From assembly GCA_008360975.2 (NCBI GenBank), contig CM039182.1, forward strand, positions 106,444,443 through 106,508,442: a DNA stretch of 64,000 bases, in the 5' to 3' direction. The stretch is from Lichenostomus cassidix. Lineage: Eukaryota; Chordata; Aves; Passeriformes; Meliphagidae. The translations under genes were made by a program, and so were the position numbers. The notes under the pieces were generated by a model, which ran no database searches, had not been told where the DNA came from, and saw only the letters and a list, made by a program, of their open reading frames with translations. Below are positions 39,052 to 50,500 of this stretch, one piece after another. Position 1 is the stretch's first letter. The number at the start of each line of letters is the position of its first letter.

Positions 39052-42000
39052 CTGCAAAAAAAGAGGTGGAAAAAACCCCAGGCATTAAGCTTTTAAATTA
39101 GCAGTGGTAAGAAGATTGACAAGCAGGCCCCCGTCTTCAAAGTGAAATAATTCTGTCAAGTTTTATTGGTCTATCTTTTTACAGGGACCCTCTAAACTTT
39201 CTATCACTCACTGCAAGCTGTAGACCACATATATGGACTGTTGGCAAAAAGACACAAACGAAGCACACAAAGTATATTTCTTTCTGCATTTCGAACCAAG
39301 ATGGCAACGAGCTTTCAAGGAAACAAAATCCTTCCTTAGTATATACACAAACAGCTCTTCTTTGTTATTTCAGACAAACGTTTCCAAATTTTTTTAAATT
39401 TGCTTTGTAATCCTGCAGAACAGGCAGTCAACTACAACAGGCAGTCTGACAATTCAATTTGAATAAGCAAATACAATGGACATAACACAACTTTGTAGGT
39501 ACCTATCTATTTCATCATGACATGCAGTAGTTCTGTAACACTAGCAGGTGTCAAAGCCCACAGGCTCCTGTCAATGGTATAACAATGTCACTGCTCTGCA
39601 GGAGGAGAAAAGGCTGTCTTTCCAAGTGGCCAGAACAGTGACTAAGCTTCTCCTGCAAGTTTCTCCATGGTACATTTGTTTATTGTTTATAGCTTTAGTT
39701 ATAAATTACAGGCTTGCTCAGAGTATGGATAATTAATCTTGTGAAAAACTACAGCAGTTTTTCATATGAACAAGCCATTCACTGATAACTGGGTAAATCT
39801 GCCTCAATAGGATAACTCTTGGGAACAAAGTTACACATGGTATCGTGTTTGCAGAATTGAAGCCTTAGGGCCTGAAGACAATGCTATTTCTATTATTAGC
39901 TGCAGTGGGAGCAAATGTGGGCTTCATACGTTAAAAATCAAGAAAATCCGTATATGCACTGTAATATGCAGCTCTTCCAGTTAGCACTGAAAGTGTCCCT
40001 AGAAGTGATTTCCCTGTCTGTAATTAGGTGAGGCTAAGCTGTGATCCATCTCTCCCTTATAAAATCTGAAATTTCTGTACAAGCTGGACTGTGAGATGCT
40101 GTAGAAATTTACTGCATCATTCACAGCCTGTTTATAACATTGTTTTCTGTGCAACTGCTCCTGGTTAAGCTGACACTTTCAAACTGAAGTAGGTAACATC
40201 TGGCCTGGTCTGCAAATACCAGACTGCAACCTCTTCATCTCTCACTGCAGGCATTTGCCGAGGCAGGTTCTCCCCCAGGAAGCAGATCACAGAGGGTCCC
40301 TGCTCTCATTTTAAACATCTGTCCCAGTTTGCTGCAGAACCAGGTGAAACGTGAAGTCGACAGAATTACTTCCATAACTCCTCACCAGCATGACCAGCGG
40401 GTTTGCAATCTGCCTTGGAGGATTTTTCTTTCCAGCAGTTCAATTCTTTCAGTCTCACTGGGTTGCTTTTATATTTTTTGGTTTTGAACTTTTCGTATGA
40501 CTTCCTTTCTACCCCAGCTACTACCTCCTCAAAATGCCCCCTGAATAGTAAGATGCTATTCCAACATGCTGCATGCTGCACTGCAGTCCCAGCTGAGGAG
40601 CATGATGATGCCTAAGCTTGGGGCTGGTCAGTGCCATTCTTCCCTTGTCATGGTCTCTATGGGATGTACCAGGAGAGATAACTAGAAGCAAATGATGTCT
40701 GAAAAATCCTGATCACCATTTGCAACTCTGGTGAAGTAAGCATGAAAGGAGAGTTACCCATTGGTTTTCCCATCTGCCCATAATGACAGCAGGTCCGAAT
40801 GATCGAGCTGGGTTCATACTGGCGCCGGTGTAATTGATCTGAAGCAGAGAGAAAACATTGCCTGTTATTAAAATCTGAAAGGTAGGGATTCGATTTCTAT
40901 GGGACACCCTGGGTTTGTATGGCTGCTCCTCTTTACAGCAGATATCATCACTCTCCTGAGTCTTACCACAAAATTAACTAAGTCATCACAAGAACAGCCA
41001 GAAAAGTTCTGGTGCAACACTCTACCCAAGGGGACACTCCTAAGACTCCAAAGGGCTTTCGCACAGATCCATAAAGAATACAGCTATATAGCTGTAACTA
41101 CTCTAAAGGTCACAAAAGTCTCCATTTACTTCTGAAGTAGTCATAAAGGGTAAAGGGATCTATTTTTTAAAGAGAAACCGTTAACTTACAGCAAATAAAT
41201 GTCCAATTGCAACAGAAAATCCAATTGCTAAAGCTACTGAACCAGTGACATCACTTCGTTTTGAATCACAGCTAGCAAAAATAGTAAAAACCAGCTGGAA
41301 TGTAATTATCAACTCCACCAGGAGTCCATGTCCAGCAGAAAGATCTCTGTGTACCTGGAAGAGGGGAAAGAAACAACAGCAATGAAGAAAAGGTGATTCT
41401 GTAAATCAGGAAGCCACCACATACATAAACTGTATTTCAATGAATGGTATTTCTAAGTACTACAAAATGAAGAACAACAATGAACTTTTAGAGATACAGA
41501 CCCCCCCGCCCCTTTCACTCTTTTCCCTTTTTTTTTTAATGTTAAAATGTTTTTTTATTTTGAGAGCCATAGAAGATCACTGCTGGACTGAGAACAGAAG
41601 GCTTGACAGCAACATCCAACTGGAACTTCAAAGTTAGACTACAGAAGTATAGTTTATTTTTACACTGGGATTTGCAAATGCTGCACTTCCCTTTCACCAT
41701 TTTTTTTTCCTTGGGAGCACTGTAATTTACTATTCAATTATAAATTCATTAATTAGCCCTGACTTAATTAATTTAAATTTCAATTAAAAATTAAGCAGTG
41801 TGCGGCTCAAGTGCATTTTTAATAAGTCCTGCAACAGGGCTAACTGATGGCATTCCTTATTAGCTTAGAACAAAGCTGAAATCTAAGCCACAATCTATTT
41901 CAAAAGTATGTCATTTTAAATTGATGTTTTTTCAATCCCCATCATAATAGCACAGAATTAATTTCCCCCCTCCCCAGACCATATAAAAATGGCATTTCAC

Positions 42001-45000
42001 GCATATATTATTTAAATTTTGTATGTAAATTAGCATTACCTGCTGTCATCAGATTTGGGGAAGTTCTAGGAAAGAGCGCTTCTATAAAAAGAACAGCTAT
42101 AGCTATTACAATGCATAAACCCATCCTGAGGAGAGCTTTAAGCCCTGTCTGGATGTTGTAAATAAATCAGCAAGCTGTTAGAATCTGTACTTGAGCTCTC
42201 CTCTTTCTGTGTGGCAGAGATTCTATTTTCTCAGGGTCTAAGCTAATCTAGTTCAAGAGGCAGAGGAGAAGTGATTACCGCAGTGACTCCCAGGCCTCCC
42301 ACCACGCTGGGAGGTGTGACAAGGTAAAGGATGCCAGCACCCACGATGGCTCCCAGGCACTGGGCAAGAATGTAGAAGACAGACTTGGCAAGGCTGATCT
42401 TCCTGGTGCAGACCATCGCCACGGTCACTGCAGGGTTGATGTGGCCTCCGCTGATGTGTCCAAAGCACTGCACCATGGTTGCAATGCTGAGTCCAAAGCA
42501 GAGGGAGATAAGGACCATGTCTACAGGCAGGGGCTTCTCTGCTCCACCCCAGTTGATCGTGGAGCCGAGGCTGAGGAGGACAAAAATGAGCATGGCCAAA
42601 AACTCTGCCGAAACAGCTTTCCAGAAGGGCTGAGTCCAGACTCCTTTAAAGGCCACCATAATTTTCTCACACTTACAGAGACGTCCACACTTACTGAAAA
42701 GGAAAGCAAATCTTCATAAGAAGTCACCAAATAAACCTTATGCTCTCCTGTTAGGGTTTGCTCTTCAGCAGACTTCGGAGAGAAGGAGGCAACACTGAAT
42801 ATCCTTGGGATGGGACAACCACAGACTACACTTAGAGCAGACTGTCCTTAAAACAAGCCCAGTGTTGGAATGTCTGCAGGACAGAGGGTAATTAATCACT
42901 CCTTGTGATAACTCTGTATAGTTTCAGCTCCCAAAAAGCAAGGTCTGTGCAATTTGAAATGATTATGGAAATAAGTGTACTCTTCTATGCTAGCCAGCCT
43001 CTGATTTAGAGGCTGTGTAGCTCTACCACTTCCAGTGGCCTGTTGATCATCATGTTCATTAAATCAGTGAGTATCCTCTTTTACTATGCAAATCTGTACT
43101 TTTCACAAAGCAGGTAAGATAATCCAATAAAAAGCAGTATCTTAGTCGAAGCCTAATGGTTTTGACGACAGCGTAGTGTTGGGAAGTTGCCCTTGGAGCT
43201 AGAGGAGATAGTTTATTTGCTTGAACACTCACATAGACCAATATTTCAATTTATATTTATGCAAAGAGCAGTTTCTTCACTGTGTATGTTGGGTGAAAAT
43301 TGAATTCAGGCAGGAGAATAGATGCAATCCTACATTCTGACCTTTAAATCAATTGTGTAATCAATAAAGTGCTTTCTTTTGGGCTAATGGTGCTGATTGA
43401 GCTGTGGAATAGAGCAATATTTCCTGTATGTGTGGAGTTAAAACCCTGCATGGCAAGGAAAGAAGTGTCTCGGCTTTTCTTCCTGTCTGGAGATGTTATT
43501 TATTAGCCTACACTGCCTTCCTGATGAGTTACAATTTTGCTAGATGTTCAGATACCTATGAAAGTGGGTCACCAACGAAAAGTTATTTGTGGTATTAATA
43601 AATTAGGAGAATAAGCCAAAAGGGAAGCATTTTAATTAGTTTCTAAGGAATGCTAAAAAGATTCTTCTCTAAAAACAAAAGTAAGAAACATCCAACCCAT
43701 CCAAAATGTAGAAAACAAAAGAAGGAATATTCAGCTGCTACATTTGGGAACAGAATTTCAAGTGGAAGATGGATGAATTTATGCTCAGTTATCTAAGGTA
43801 GCTGAGCTACAATGCATATTTAATACCAGTTACATCAGAAAGAAGCATAAAAGGCATGTCTGCCCTTTTCAAGTCATTGCAAGAGGAATGGCCCATGAAT
43901 TTCTTAACAGTTCCAGTGAATTAGGGAAAAGCAATTTAATCCTGTGACTGGAGCAAATAAGTTGTTTCCCTGACTCATTTCCTATGCTAATTTACTCTGT
44001 ATTTTGGATAGGCCTTTTGAGCTCTATCTCAGTTCTCTAGAGTCTCAGATGAAACAAGAATTACATTCTCTCCTAAAAATGGCTCTTGTAAAGTGCTTGT
44101 GAAGTGATCTGAGACACATGAATGAGACCTTTTCTACTAGAGAAGTGAAGCCAGAACCTCAAAAGAGAATAAAGTCATACCCCAAATCTTCTGATTTTAG
44201 GTTGAACTCAAGACAAATGATGTTTCTGTAAGATCTCATATTAACAGTCTGTTAATGACCAACCATCTAGACTAGATTTTTTGTGCAAATTGAACCCAAA
44301 ATCATCACCTCCCTCAAAGCTGCAGCTCACAGGTAGTTGGTTTTTCTTACCTTTGAACCCTATGCCCAGATTCACACTGAAACTCAAAGGCTTACCTCTT
44401 ACACCCTTACGTCTTCCTCACTAATTATTTATCTCACTGACCTGAGTAAGATATAGGTGCTATATCCATACTGAGAAAAGCTAATTTTCCCAGTTCTATG
44501 GGCATGTTCCAGGTGAACATAGGAATGACATGTGAAGCCCATGGCAGAGAAACCAAGGGAAGCAGCACTCATTTCTACTCTTTTATCCCTCAGCTCAGCT
44601 GGGATGCAACCTGGATTTCCCTGACCAAAATGCAAGCCCTGGTGTTATATTCAAGAGTTTTGAAATATTTCCAACCACCAAGGGTATGATGGGGGGAAAG
44701 TAGGTTTATGAAGCATGGTGACTCCTGATGTCTTTGTTCAAGTGTGCCTGACTGTCTGTCTGTACTCAGAGAACAGTGAGATCAGCAAATTAATTACACA
44801 CCTTCATCCCGGACAGTGGACAGAAAAAGGTGTATTTGGCATTAAAATCATGCACTTGGCTTCTCACTAGTTGTGGAACATCTTGGAAAATCACCTTAAG
44901 AGGAGTGTATGTGCATGAGGATGTGGAAGATCACACCTTCTACTGGACTGCTGGCTGGCCTGACTAGAAGGAGGCTACCACTTATGAAGGACTGTTTCAT

Positions 45001-46694
45001 ACTGTTTCTCCAGCTGAGACTACGTTCAGTCAATTCAGTCAATATTATTTGCAGCTCGGAAAATGCAAAAATGCTGCCAAAAGCTTCAAATACAGAAAAT
45101 GGCCCACCAACATAAATTTTTGTTTTTATAGATCATGCTATATAGAACTCCTCTGTCAGCCATACTGACAGTTAATGATATAAACATCCATTTTTCATCT
45201 ATATGGTTTTTTAAGCAGTATGTTTTTCTATGACTTCAAAACCAAGCAAAATGCCCAGCTGTCAGGGCCAAATTTTTCTTTCACACTGCACACCTTTCCT
45301 CCCTACAGCAAAACCCCTTATAAGTGTTAATAAAAGCTTAATACTGTGTTTGAGCCCTGAGTCCAGGCTTTCACTTAAATCCAAAGGCAATCAGCAACTT
45401 AGAAATCAAAACCATCTCAAACATCCACTATTTGTTCAGCATGTGGTTAAATTTAAAGGCTGCAGATGAGACAGAGTGATGGCTGTGACAGATCTGTAAC
45501 TAAATTGGCACTTCTCAGCAGCTAAGATTTGCCATCATAGTTGCAAAACGTTTTTTTTTTGGAGTAGCTGTTGTTCATGGTTTCCTTAGATAAATCCAAA
45601 ATACAACAGAAAGACACTTTCATGTTATGGTCACACATTAATTTCACGTGGCCACACTTGAAATTCTCTGGTCTGGACTACAAGATTACACAGTAAATTG
45701 TGTCTGATAGGATGCAAGGTGGGTTTTGCAGATCATGTTGCCAGCAGGGCTTCAGGCATGATCATGGCTTCAAAGCCATAACAATATAAATCATAACAAA
45801 GGCCTTGGTACAAAAGTCAAACAGTATTTTAAAAATTCTTCGTTTTCTAACTAATACTATTTCAAGGAGCAGAGCACACATCCTGTGGATGCAGGCTTGC
45901 GGCCAGCCACCCCACACGGCACTGCTGTCACACACAAGTTCCGTGCCTGCAGTGGCTATTTACAGTGGCATCTCCCCAGCAAACTCCCACACTGCCCGAC
46001 CTGAGCTGGCACGGCCGGCTGGAGCTCAAATGGACATCAGTCAGGCACCTGCCGGCAAACTTTGATGGAGGAGGGCGACAGGCCACGGTTGCAAAACAAA
46101 TGCACTGTCGCAGGGCTTGCTTGTGACCATCTTGCCTCATTTTCCAAAACGATGTTAAATGAGCGACTGGCGTGGATATCTACAGGAGTTGGGGAGCCTC
46201 GGGAGCTCAGTACCGCAACTTTTTTAGCTGTGCGGGACCTGGGCTTTCTGCACTCTGCATCGCGGGACCGCAAGCGGACAACAGAACAAAGTTTTAACAT
46301 CGGAAAGAAAGAGGGAGTTTGCTTCTCCCTGCAACTTTCGCATCTCTGTTGTTAAAGCCCCAGAGCGACCGATAGGCTCCGGTAGTGCCCCCGGGAAGAA
46401 GAGCCGCTGTCTGGCTGCCATCCCTCGGTGCAAAACGCAGCAGAAAGGCAGCAACCCGGAGCGCCACACCTGGCTGCGCTCTCCTGCCGGGGCACGACAG
46501 TCCCTCCCGCGGCCGCGCACCCCCTCGCCGAAGCTTTCCCGTACAGTCATCTTTGGTCTGGGGGGGCTGTCCCCGCCCGCCTCTGTCCTGCCTGCCGCCT
46601 GCCCTCCTTCCCTCCTTCCCTCCCTCCGTCGCTCCGCGCCCCGCGGAGAGCCGCGCACTCACCCGCGGCGCGGAGCGGCCGCTCCGTCGCTCAT
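38773..46694 (-). CDS. AQP4: AQP4, aquaporin-4 water channel (whole coding span, M1 form)
   Basis: This five-exon gene encodes the orthodox water channel of astrocyte end-feet, ependyma and some epithelia. Joined in order, the exons are 46663-46694, 42279-42693, 41190-41354, 40758-40838 and 38773-39051. They give 972 nt, or 323 residues plus stop, the same length as human M1 AQP4. Every intron starts GT and ends AG. Both pore motifs are present: N-P-A at residues 97-99 and N-P-A-R at 213-216. The selectivity-filter His201 and Arg216 are present, as are Cys178, Ser111 in R-K-I-S, Ser180, and a C-terminal S-S-V PDZ ligand for syntrophin. The protein is near-identical to mammalian AQP4 through the six membrane spans. 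Assignment to AQP4 rather than AQP1, AQP5 or AQP0 rests on the M1/M23 N-terminus, the V-L-S-S-V end and the adjacent CHST9. Confidence 0.97.
39052..40757 (-). other. AQP4: AQP4 intron 4
   Basis: This 1.7-kb intron has donor GTAACT and acceptor TTTTTTGCAG. It is unique AT-rich sequence with no recognised repeat or exon. The other internal introns are 40839-41189 (351 nt) and 41355-42278 (924 nt, with a C/T-rich run near 41500-41530). Confidence 0.85.
40758..40838 (-). CDS. AQP4: AQP4 coding exon 4 (second NPA)
   Basis: This 81-nt phase-0 exon encodes residues 205-231, from [12 protein letters not shown] to W-E-N-Q-W. The acceptor is GCTTCAG and the donor TGG|GTAACT. The exon holds the second pore motif (Asn213-Pro-Ala) and the filter Arg216. 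The sequon N-Y-T at Asn206 is kept. The size and both phases match the human exon exactly. It is short enough to be missed by simple ORF scans. Confidence 0.95.
41190..41354 (-). CDS. AQP4: AQP4 coding exon 3
   Basis: This 165-nt phase-0 exon encodes residues 150-204. The acceptor is TTCCAG before 41354 and the donor is GCT|GTAAGT below 41190. It carries extracellular loop C and membrane segments 4 and 5: [17 protein letters not shown], then A-S-C-D-S-K-R with Cys178 and Ser180, and G-H-L-F-A with His201. Loop C reads V-H-R-D-L-S-A-G, where human has an N-glycosylation sequon starting at Asn153. Here residue 153 is Asp, so that sequon is absent. Confidence 0.95.
42279..42693 (-). CDS. AQP4: AQP4 coding exon 2 (contains M23 start and first NPA)
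   Basis: The acceptor is a pyrimidine-rich tract ending TTTTCAG before T at 42693. The donor is GCG|GTAATC at 42279. The exon begins [11 protein letters not shown] and reaches the second start codon, Met23 (42657-42659), which has A at -3 and G at +4. It then encodes membrane segments 1 to 3 and the first pore helix with H-I-N-P-A-V (Asn97). Cysteines 13 and 17, the known palmitoylation sites of M1 that limit array assembly, are kept, and there is an added Cys19. The 127 codons from Met23 to the donor equal the human count. An open frame runs a short way past the donor into the intron (V-I-T-S then stop), which would matter only if the intron were retained. Confidence 0.96.
42694..46662 (-). 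other. AQP4: AQP4 intron 1
   Basis: This 3.97-kb intron runs from GTGAGT to TTTTCAG. It is mostly AT-rich unique sequence. I saw no recognisable transposon and no further exon. In mammals the M23 transcript can start inside this intron; I could not identify such a start here. Confidence 0.85.
46663..46694 (-). CDS. AQP4: AQP4 coding exon 1 (M1 start)
   Basis: This short first coding exon encodes [10 protein letters not shown] plus two bases (GG) of the next codon, and ends at donor GG|GTGAGT. The split codon is completed by T at 42693 to give Gly11, then K-C-G. Human M1 also starts M-S-D and ends this exon with a Gly before K-C-G, with the same residue count, so the start is well supported. 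The ATG at 46694 has G at -3, a fair initiation context. The exon is too short for ORF finders and lies in a CpG island. M1 and M23 together set the size of membrane orthogonal arrays. Confidence 0.9.
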
Positions 46695-46813
46695 GCCTCC
46701 CCGGCGGGCGCGGGTGAGCGGCGGGCCCGGGGCGGGCGCCGGGAACGGGAGCGGGGCCGGAGCGGGGCCGGGGCGGGGGCGGGACGGCTCCCGAGTGCGG
46801 CGCGCTGCCCTAC

Positions 46814-46887
46814 CTGGTGCGCCGGGCGGGCGGGCGGCACTCGAGGAACGGCGGGCGCAGCTCGGGCTGCGGGTCGGCTGCGGTCAT
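46814..46887 (-). other. Candidate alternative first exon of AQP4
   Basis: On the minus strand an ATG at 46887 opens a frame that begins M-T-A-A-D-P-Q-P-E-L-R-P-P-F and runs 24 codons plus AG to a donor CACCAG|GTAGGG. The phase is 2, identical to the M1 exon. Splicing to 42693 would make Ser (AG|T) followed by K-C-G and the rest of AQP4, a 337-residue form. Rat has an upstream-start isoform (AQP4e/Mz), so an extra N-terminus has precedent. Against it: the ATG context is weak (C at -3), GC-rich DNA has few stops, and one frame in three would match by chance. It could also be a non-coding leader exon. Confidence 0.35.
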
Positions 46888-47127
46888 GTGCCTCTGCAGC
46901 GAGCCAGGGGGGTCGCGGCTGCCGGGCGAACACGGGCGGCCAGGGCCGGAGCGAGCGTGCTGTGCTCCTGCGGCTGCCCGGCAATGGGAACGACTCACAG
47001 GCTTCTCAGTTTCTTCTCTGCCGCTCACTGTGTTGAAGGGAGAGAAAGCCCTAGCTGCTCCGCAGGCAGGGAGCTTTATCCATCTAAGATGCCTGTTAGT
47101 ACCTTACTGGAACTCTACTGGTTACAA

Positions 47128-47595
47128 AATCATAGAATCATAGAATATCCCGAGTTGGAAAGGACCCACTAGGATCGAGTCCAGCTCCTGGCTCTGCACA
47201 AGACAGCTCCAAGAATCACGCCATGTGCCCAAGAGCATTGACCAAACACATCTTGAGCTCTGATGCTGTGACCACTTCCCTGGTGAGCCTGTTCCACTGC
47301 CAAACCATCCTCTGGCTGAAGAACTTTTCCTAATATATAACCCAAACCTTCCCTAACACAGCTTCATGCTGTTCCCTTGGGTCCTATCGTTGGTCACCAT
47401 AGGGAAGAGATCAGTACCTGCCTTTCTGCTTCCCCTCATGAAGACAGTCTAGGTTGTAATGAGGTCTCCCCTCAGTCTCGTTTTCTTCAGGCTGAACAAG
47501 CCAAATGACCCCAGCCACTCTGCACCTGGCTTCCCCTGTAGACCTATCACCATTTTTGAAGCCCTCCTTTGGATGCTTTCTAATACCTTTATAGA
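47128..47595 (-). mobile_element. CR1 LINE 3' end with remnant of ORF2 C-terminus
   Basis: It is a reverse-oriented CR1. The tail complement (AATCATAGAATCATAGAAT) is at 47128. The 3' UTR then runs to about 47410. From there to 47595 the minus strand still encodes the end of the CR1 reverse transcriptase protein, recognisable as I-Q-R-R-A-S-K-M-V and [14 protein letters not shown]. It is younger than the other copies. It sits about 240 bp upstream of the candidate upstream AQP4 exon. Confidence 0.92.
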
Positions 47596-50500
47596 ATTCA
47601 TATATTGGGTTTTGTTTGTTGAAGTTGCTAAATTCAATGAAATTTTGCCTAGTGTGGAATGCCAAATGGAGGCCACTGGAAAATAGTGGTTAAATTAGAC
47701 CATGATGGTGTCTGTTGAGGATATTCACATGGTCTTTACTCAGTGCCTCTACAGCATGAAAACAATCCAATGAAAAACAGCTCTTCATGTAATAAGAAAA
47801 AACACACAGTTGCCTAAGGCCCCAGGCACAACTATTTCAATAGAGAATGCATAGAAACTGTTACTTGAAGAAGACATGGATGAGAATGGAACAAAGTATA
47901 TAGAAAATCCAGCTTAGACCTCTTCATGCAGTAGAAGAGTCTGTGTGTAAGTTATATAGAAAACTTTCTAAGGAACATGTTCAAGTTACGTGAGGTTAAA
48001 GGAGGTTACACTACAGATAAAGCTATGCATCCATGCAGCAACAGTGAAAATCAGTTTGGCATAATCAGCCAGCCTGTACAAGACACATTGTACCAGATAA
48101 TCCTTCTAACCATAAGTAAACAGTGTCAGACCTGAAGAACTACTCTGGGAAACCATGAACAGAAAGTCGTCCCTGAGCTTCTGCTGGGATATTATACATA
48201 ATAATTTACAACAGTTAAAAGCAAGTATAATGTATAACACTATCAATTAAGGATGCCCTAGACAAATTTGTAGACACAGCAATAAAAAAGTTGTGTCCAT
48301 ATATTAGATGCTTACCAATCAGAGTTTATGGCAAATACAGGTTGTGATAACACACAAATGTTTCTCTCAATTTTGCCTGCTCCTTCTCTAAATCCATGTC
48401 ATAAAGGATATCAAGGGACACTCACAATTTGATGGCAAAAGAGAAACTACAGGCTTGATGCTTGCTTTTCTTGTTTTCAAGCTTTATTTCATTTGCTTAT
48501 GTCTTGAGCTTAGTGGTGGTTGTGTACAGTCATCTTTTCACATCTCTGCTCTTTCATTTGCTGTGTTTGGCTTTTCAATCTCAGCCCTTCAGAACCTGCT
48601 ACAGTGATTTCAGAAAAAAACTCACTTGTTCTTCGGCACCTTGCAGACTCTGCTGCTTTGGCATGTTTATTTGTTCACAAACAAAATTCATTTAGCAAAA
48701 CCAGTAATTGCTTTTTCTTTTCTGGCAGATAGCATATATCTGCTCTTTTTGATCTGCAGAGCAGATCAGTGCCACACAGAGAAGCCAGAACATTAATAGC
48801 TTCTGTCACTGCTACCATTCTTATTGTGAGAGATCTTCTGGAGGATTAGACAAAGGTTGTGGCCACATAAAACAGAGCAAGGCAATGCTTCAGGCACAAA
48901 CCTGGAGCGAACTGCATTGTGCCAGCTCTGATCAAACAAACAGACTATGTTCTGTTGAAAGCACAGAAGGCAAGGATGACATCCCTTGAGATAGCACTGA
49001 AAATCAGAGAAAAGCTGCCCCAGTTTGTCCATGGATACTTTTATGTGTGTTGGGAGTTGGGACCATATAGGCTCCTTTTTTTTTTTTTTTCCTTTGGTTT
49101 TTTGTTTTCTTTTTGTTGTTGTTTGTTTGCTCATAGTTTTATTTTTTTCTTATATATTTTTGTCTTTATAAAACCTGGGTTAATTAATTTTGGATATCTG
49201 TCCAACAGTGAAATACTCTTCCTGCTGTTGCGCTCAACAGAGTTAAGGAAATAACTTACAAAAGAGTATTATGAAAAATTTAAGGATGGTGTTAAAACTC
49301 AATCTGTGTCGAGGGGGGGCAATGTGCAAAGGAATCTTGCTGTGCCTCTGCTTCTCCTTCACTGAACATTAAGTCTGAGTTTCTACTGTAATTTCTAGGG
49401 CATCATGAATTAAAGATCTCTGTAGGAACTTAAGCCATGGCGAGAAGATTCTGCAACATGTAAGACATCCCCATTCTGAACAGGAACTTCCCAGACAGTT
49501 GAAGCGTGCTGGATCTGGGATTTCAGTTTGGTCGGTTATGGAGGAGAGGGCACCCTGCCAAAGGCAGAGAGGAATGTGCAAACAGTAATTCCAGCTAAAA
49601 CAATATGAGGGAGAGGGGCAGAAAAACTCCCAGCATTAGATTCTGTCACCTCGCTGAGTAGTAGTGTGGGAAGAGTCCCTTCACTGCTATGGCAAATCAC
49701 ATAGATACCCATCCTGGGCAATTCTGTCAGACTGTGGGGTTTATCAGACAAGACTGAAGCAGATTTAAAAAAGGACCAAAACCTAAAGGAAAGAACATGA
49801 TTTCGAAGCACTGTGTGTTTTCTCAGTCTTAGTCCTTTTCCACTTGTACCCAGTGGATCTAGACTCTATCCTTCCTTGTGTTGCTGTTGTTAAGCACCTC
49901 AACTTGCTTGACTCCTCTCAGCATCTCTTCAGGCTTTTAGTTTCCAAAAACAAGGAGGTTAACATGCCTCTACTTTCTCTCTCTCTCTTCCCCTCTCGTT
50001 GTTCTGGGTGTTCCTGCCCTTTTCAACAGATCTTGAACCCACCAGCCAGTTTCAATTACAGCTGATGGAGGATCAGAAATCCCAAGCCTGTTTAGGCTCT
50101 TGCCAGTCCCACGGGCATGAGTGGCTTCAGGTAACCACAGCAAAAGGGACACTTGCTGTCCCTGTCAGGGCAGACTCCAAGAGGATTTATAGAAGTGCCT
50201 GAGTGATGGAGGACTTAGTTGCTGTTTTCAAAGTGGTGCGGACTCCTAGGAGACCAAATTCCTTCCTTGGCTCCTGTCGGCAAGAGCGTTTGAGAGCAGG
50301 CTGTGAGCCTTTTCAGAAATCATTTGCAGAAACTATTTTTTTTTTTCTGAGTGGCTTTTTTTTTCTGAGTGATGAAAAGTTTCACTCTGTTGCCACTAAT
50401 AAATCCCCTTCCCCTCACCAATTTATAAGTTTGGGTTAAGCTTTGTCTACTAAAAGGATCTTACATAAAACACCGCTTACTGAAATGTGATCTTTGCACA

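Larger units (their letters stand above)
46380..47000 (-). promoter_or_regulatory. CpG island / AQP4 M1 promoter region
   Basis: This is the only strongly GC- and CpG-rich block in the window. It is dense in GGGCGGG-type GC boxes around 46730-46790 and 46820-46840, in contrast to the AT-rich flanks. It surrounds the AQP4 M1 start, so it is the likely main promoter. I saw no convincing TATA box. The plus-strand open frames across the island (for example 46428-47036) are explained by few stop codons in GC-rich DNA, although a divergent antisense transcript such as human AQP4-AS1 cannot be excluded. Confidence 0.75.

Noticed and set aside
39052..39057. Apparent start M-Q of the last AQP4 exon
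   Set aside because: It is TTG-CAG of the intron acceptor, not a start codon in use.
38845..39096. Plus-strand open frame antisense to the last AQP4 exon
   Set aside because: It is a shadow of the conserved AQP4 coding sequence.
42243..42278. Open frame continuing past the AQP4 exon donor (V-I-T-S to stop)
   Set aside because: A consensus GT donor at 42278 and an in-phase acceptor at 41354 restore the conserved protein. The continuation is intronic.
46428..47036. 202-codon plus-strand open frame over the CpG island
   Set aside because: GC-rich DNA rarely contains stop codons. The frame is Arg/Ala/Pro-rich with no domain and lies antisense to the AQP4 first exon.
47411..47676. Minus-strand open frames upstream of AQP4
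   Set aside because: They are the residual reverse transcriptase end and antisense shadow of a CR1 element, not a host gene.
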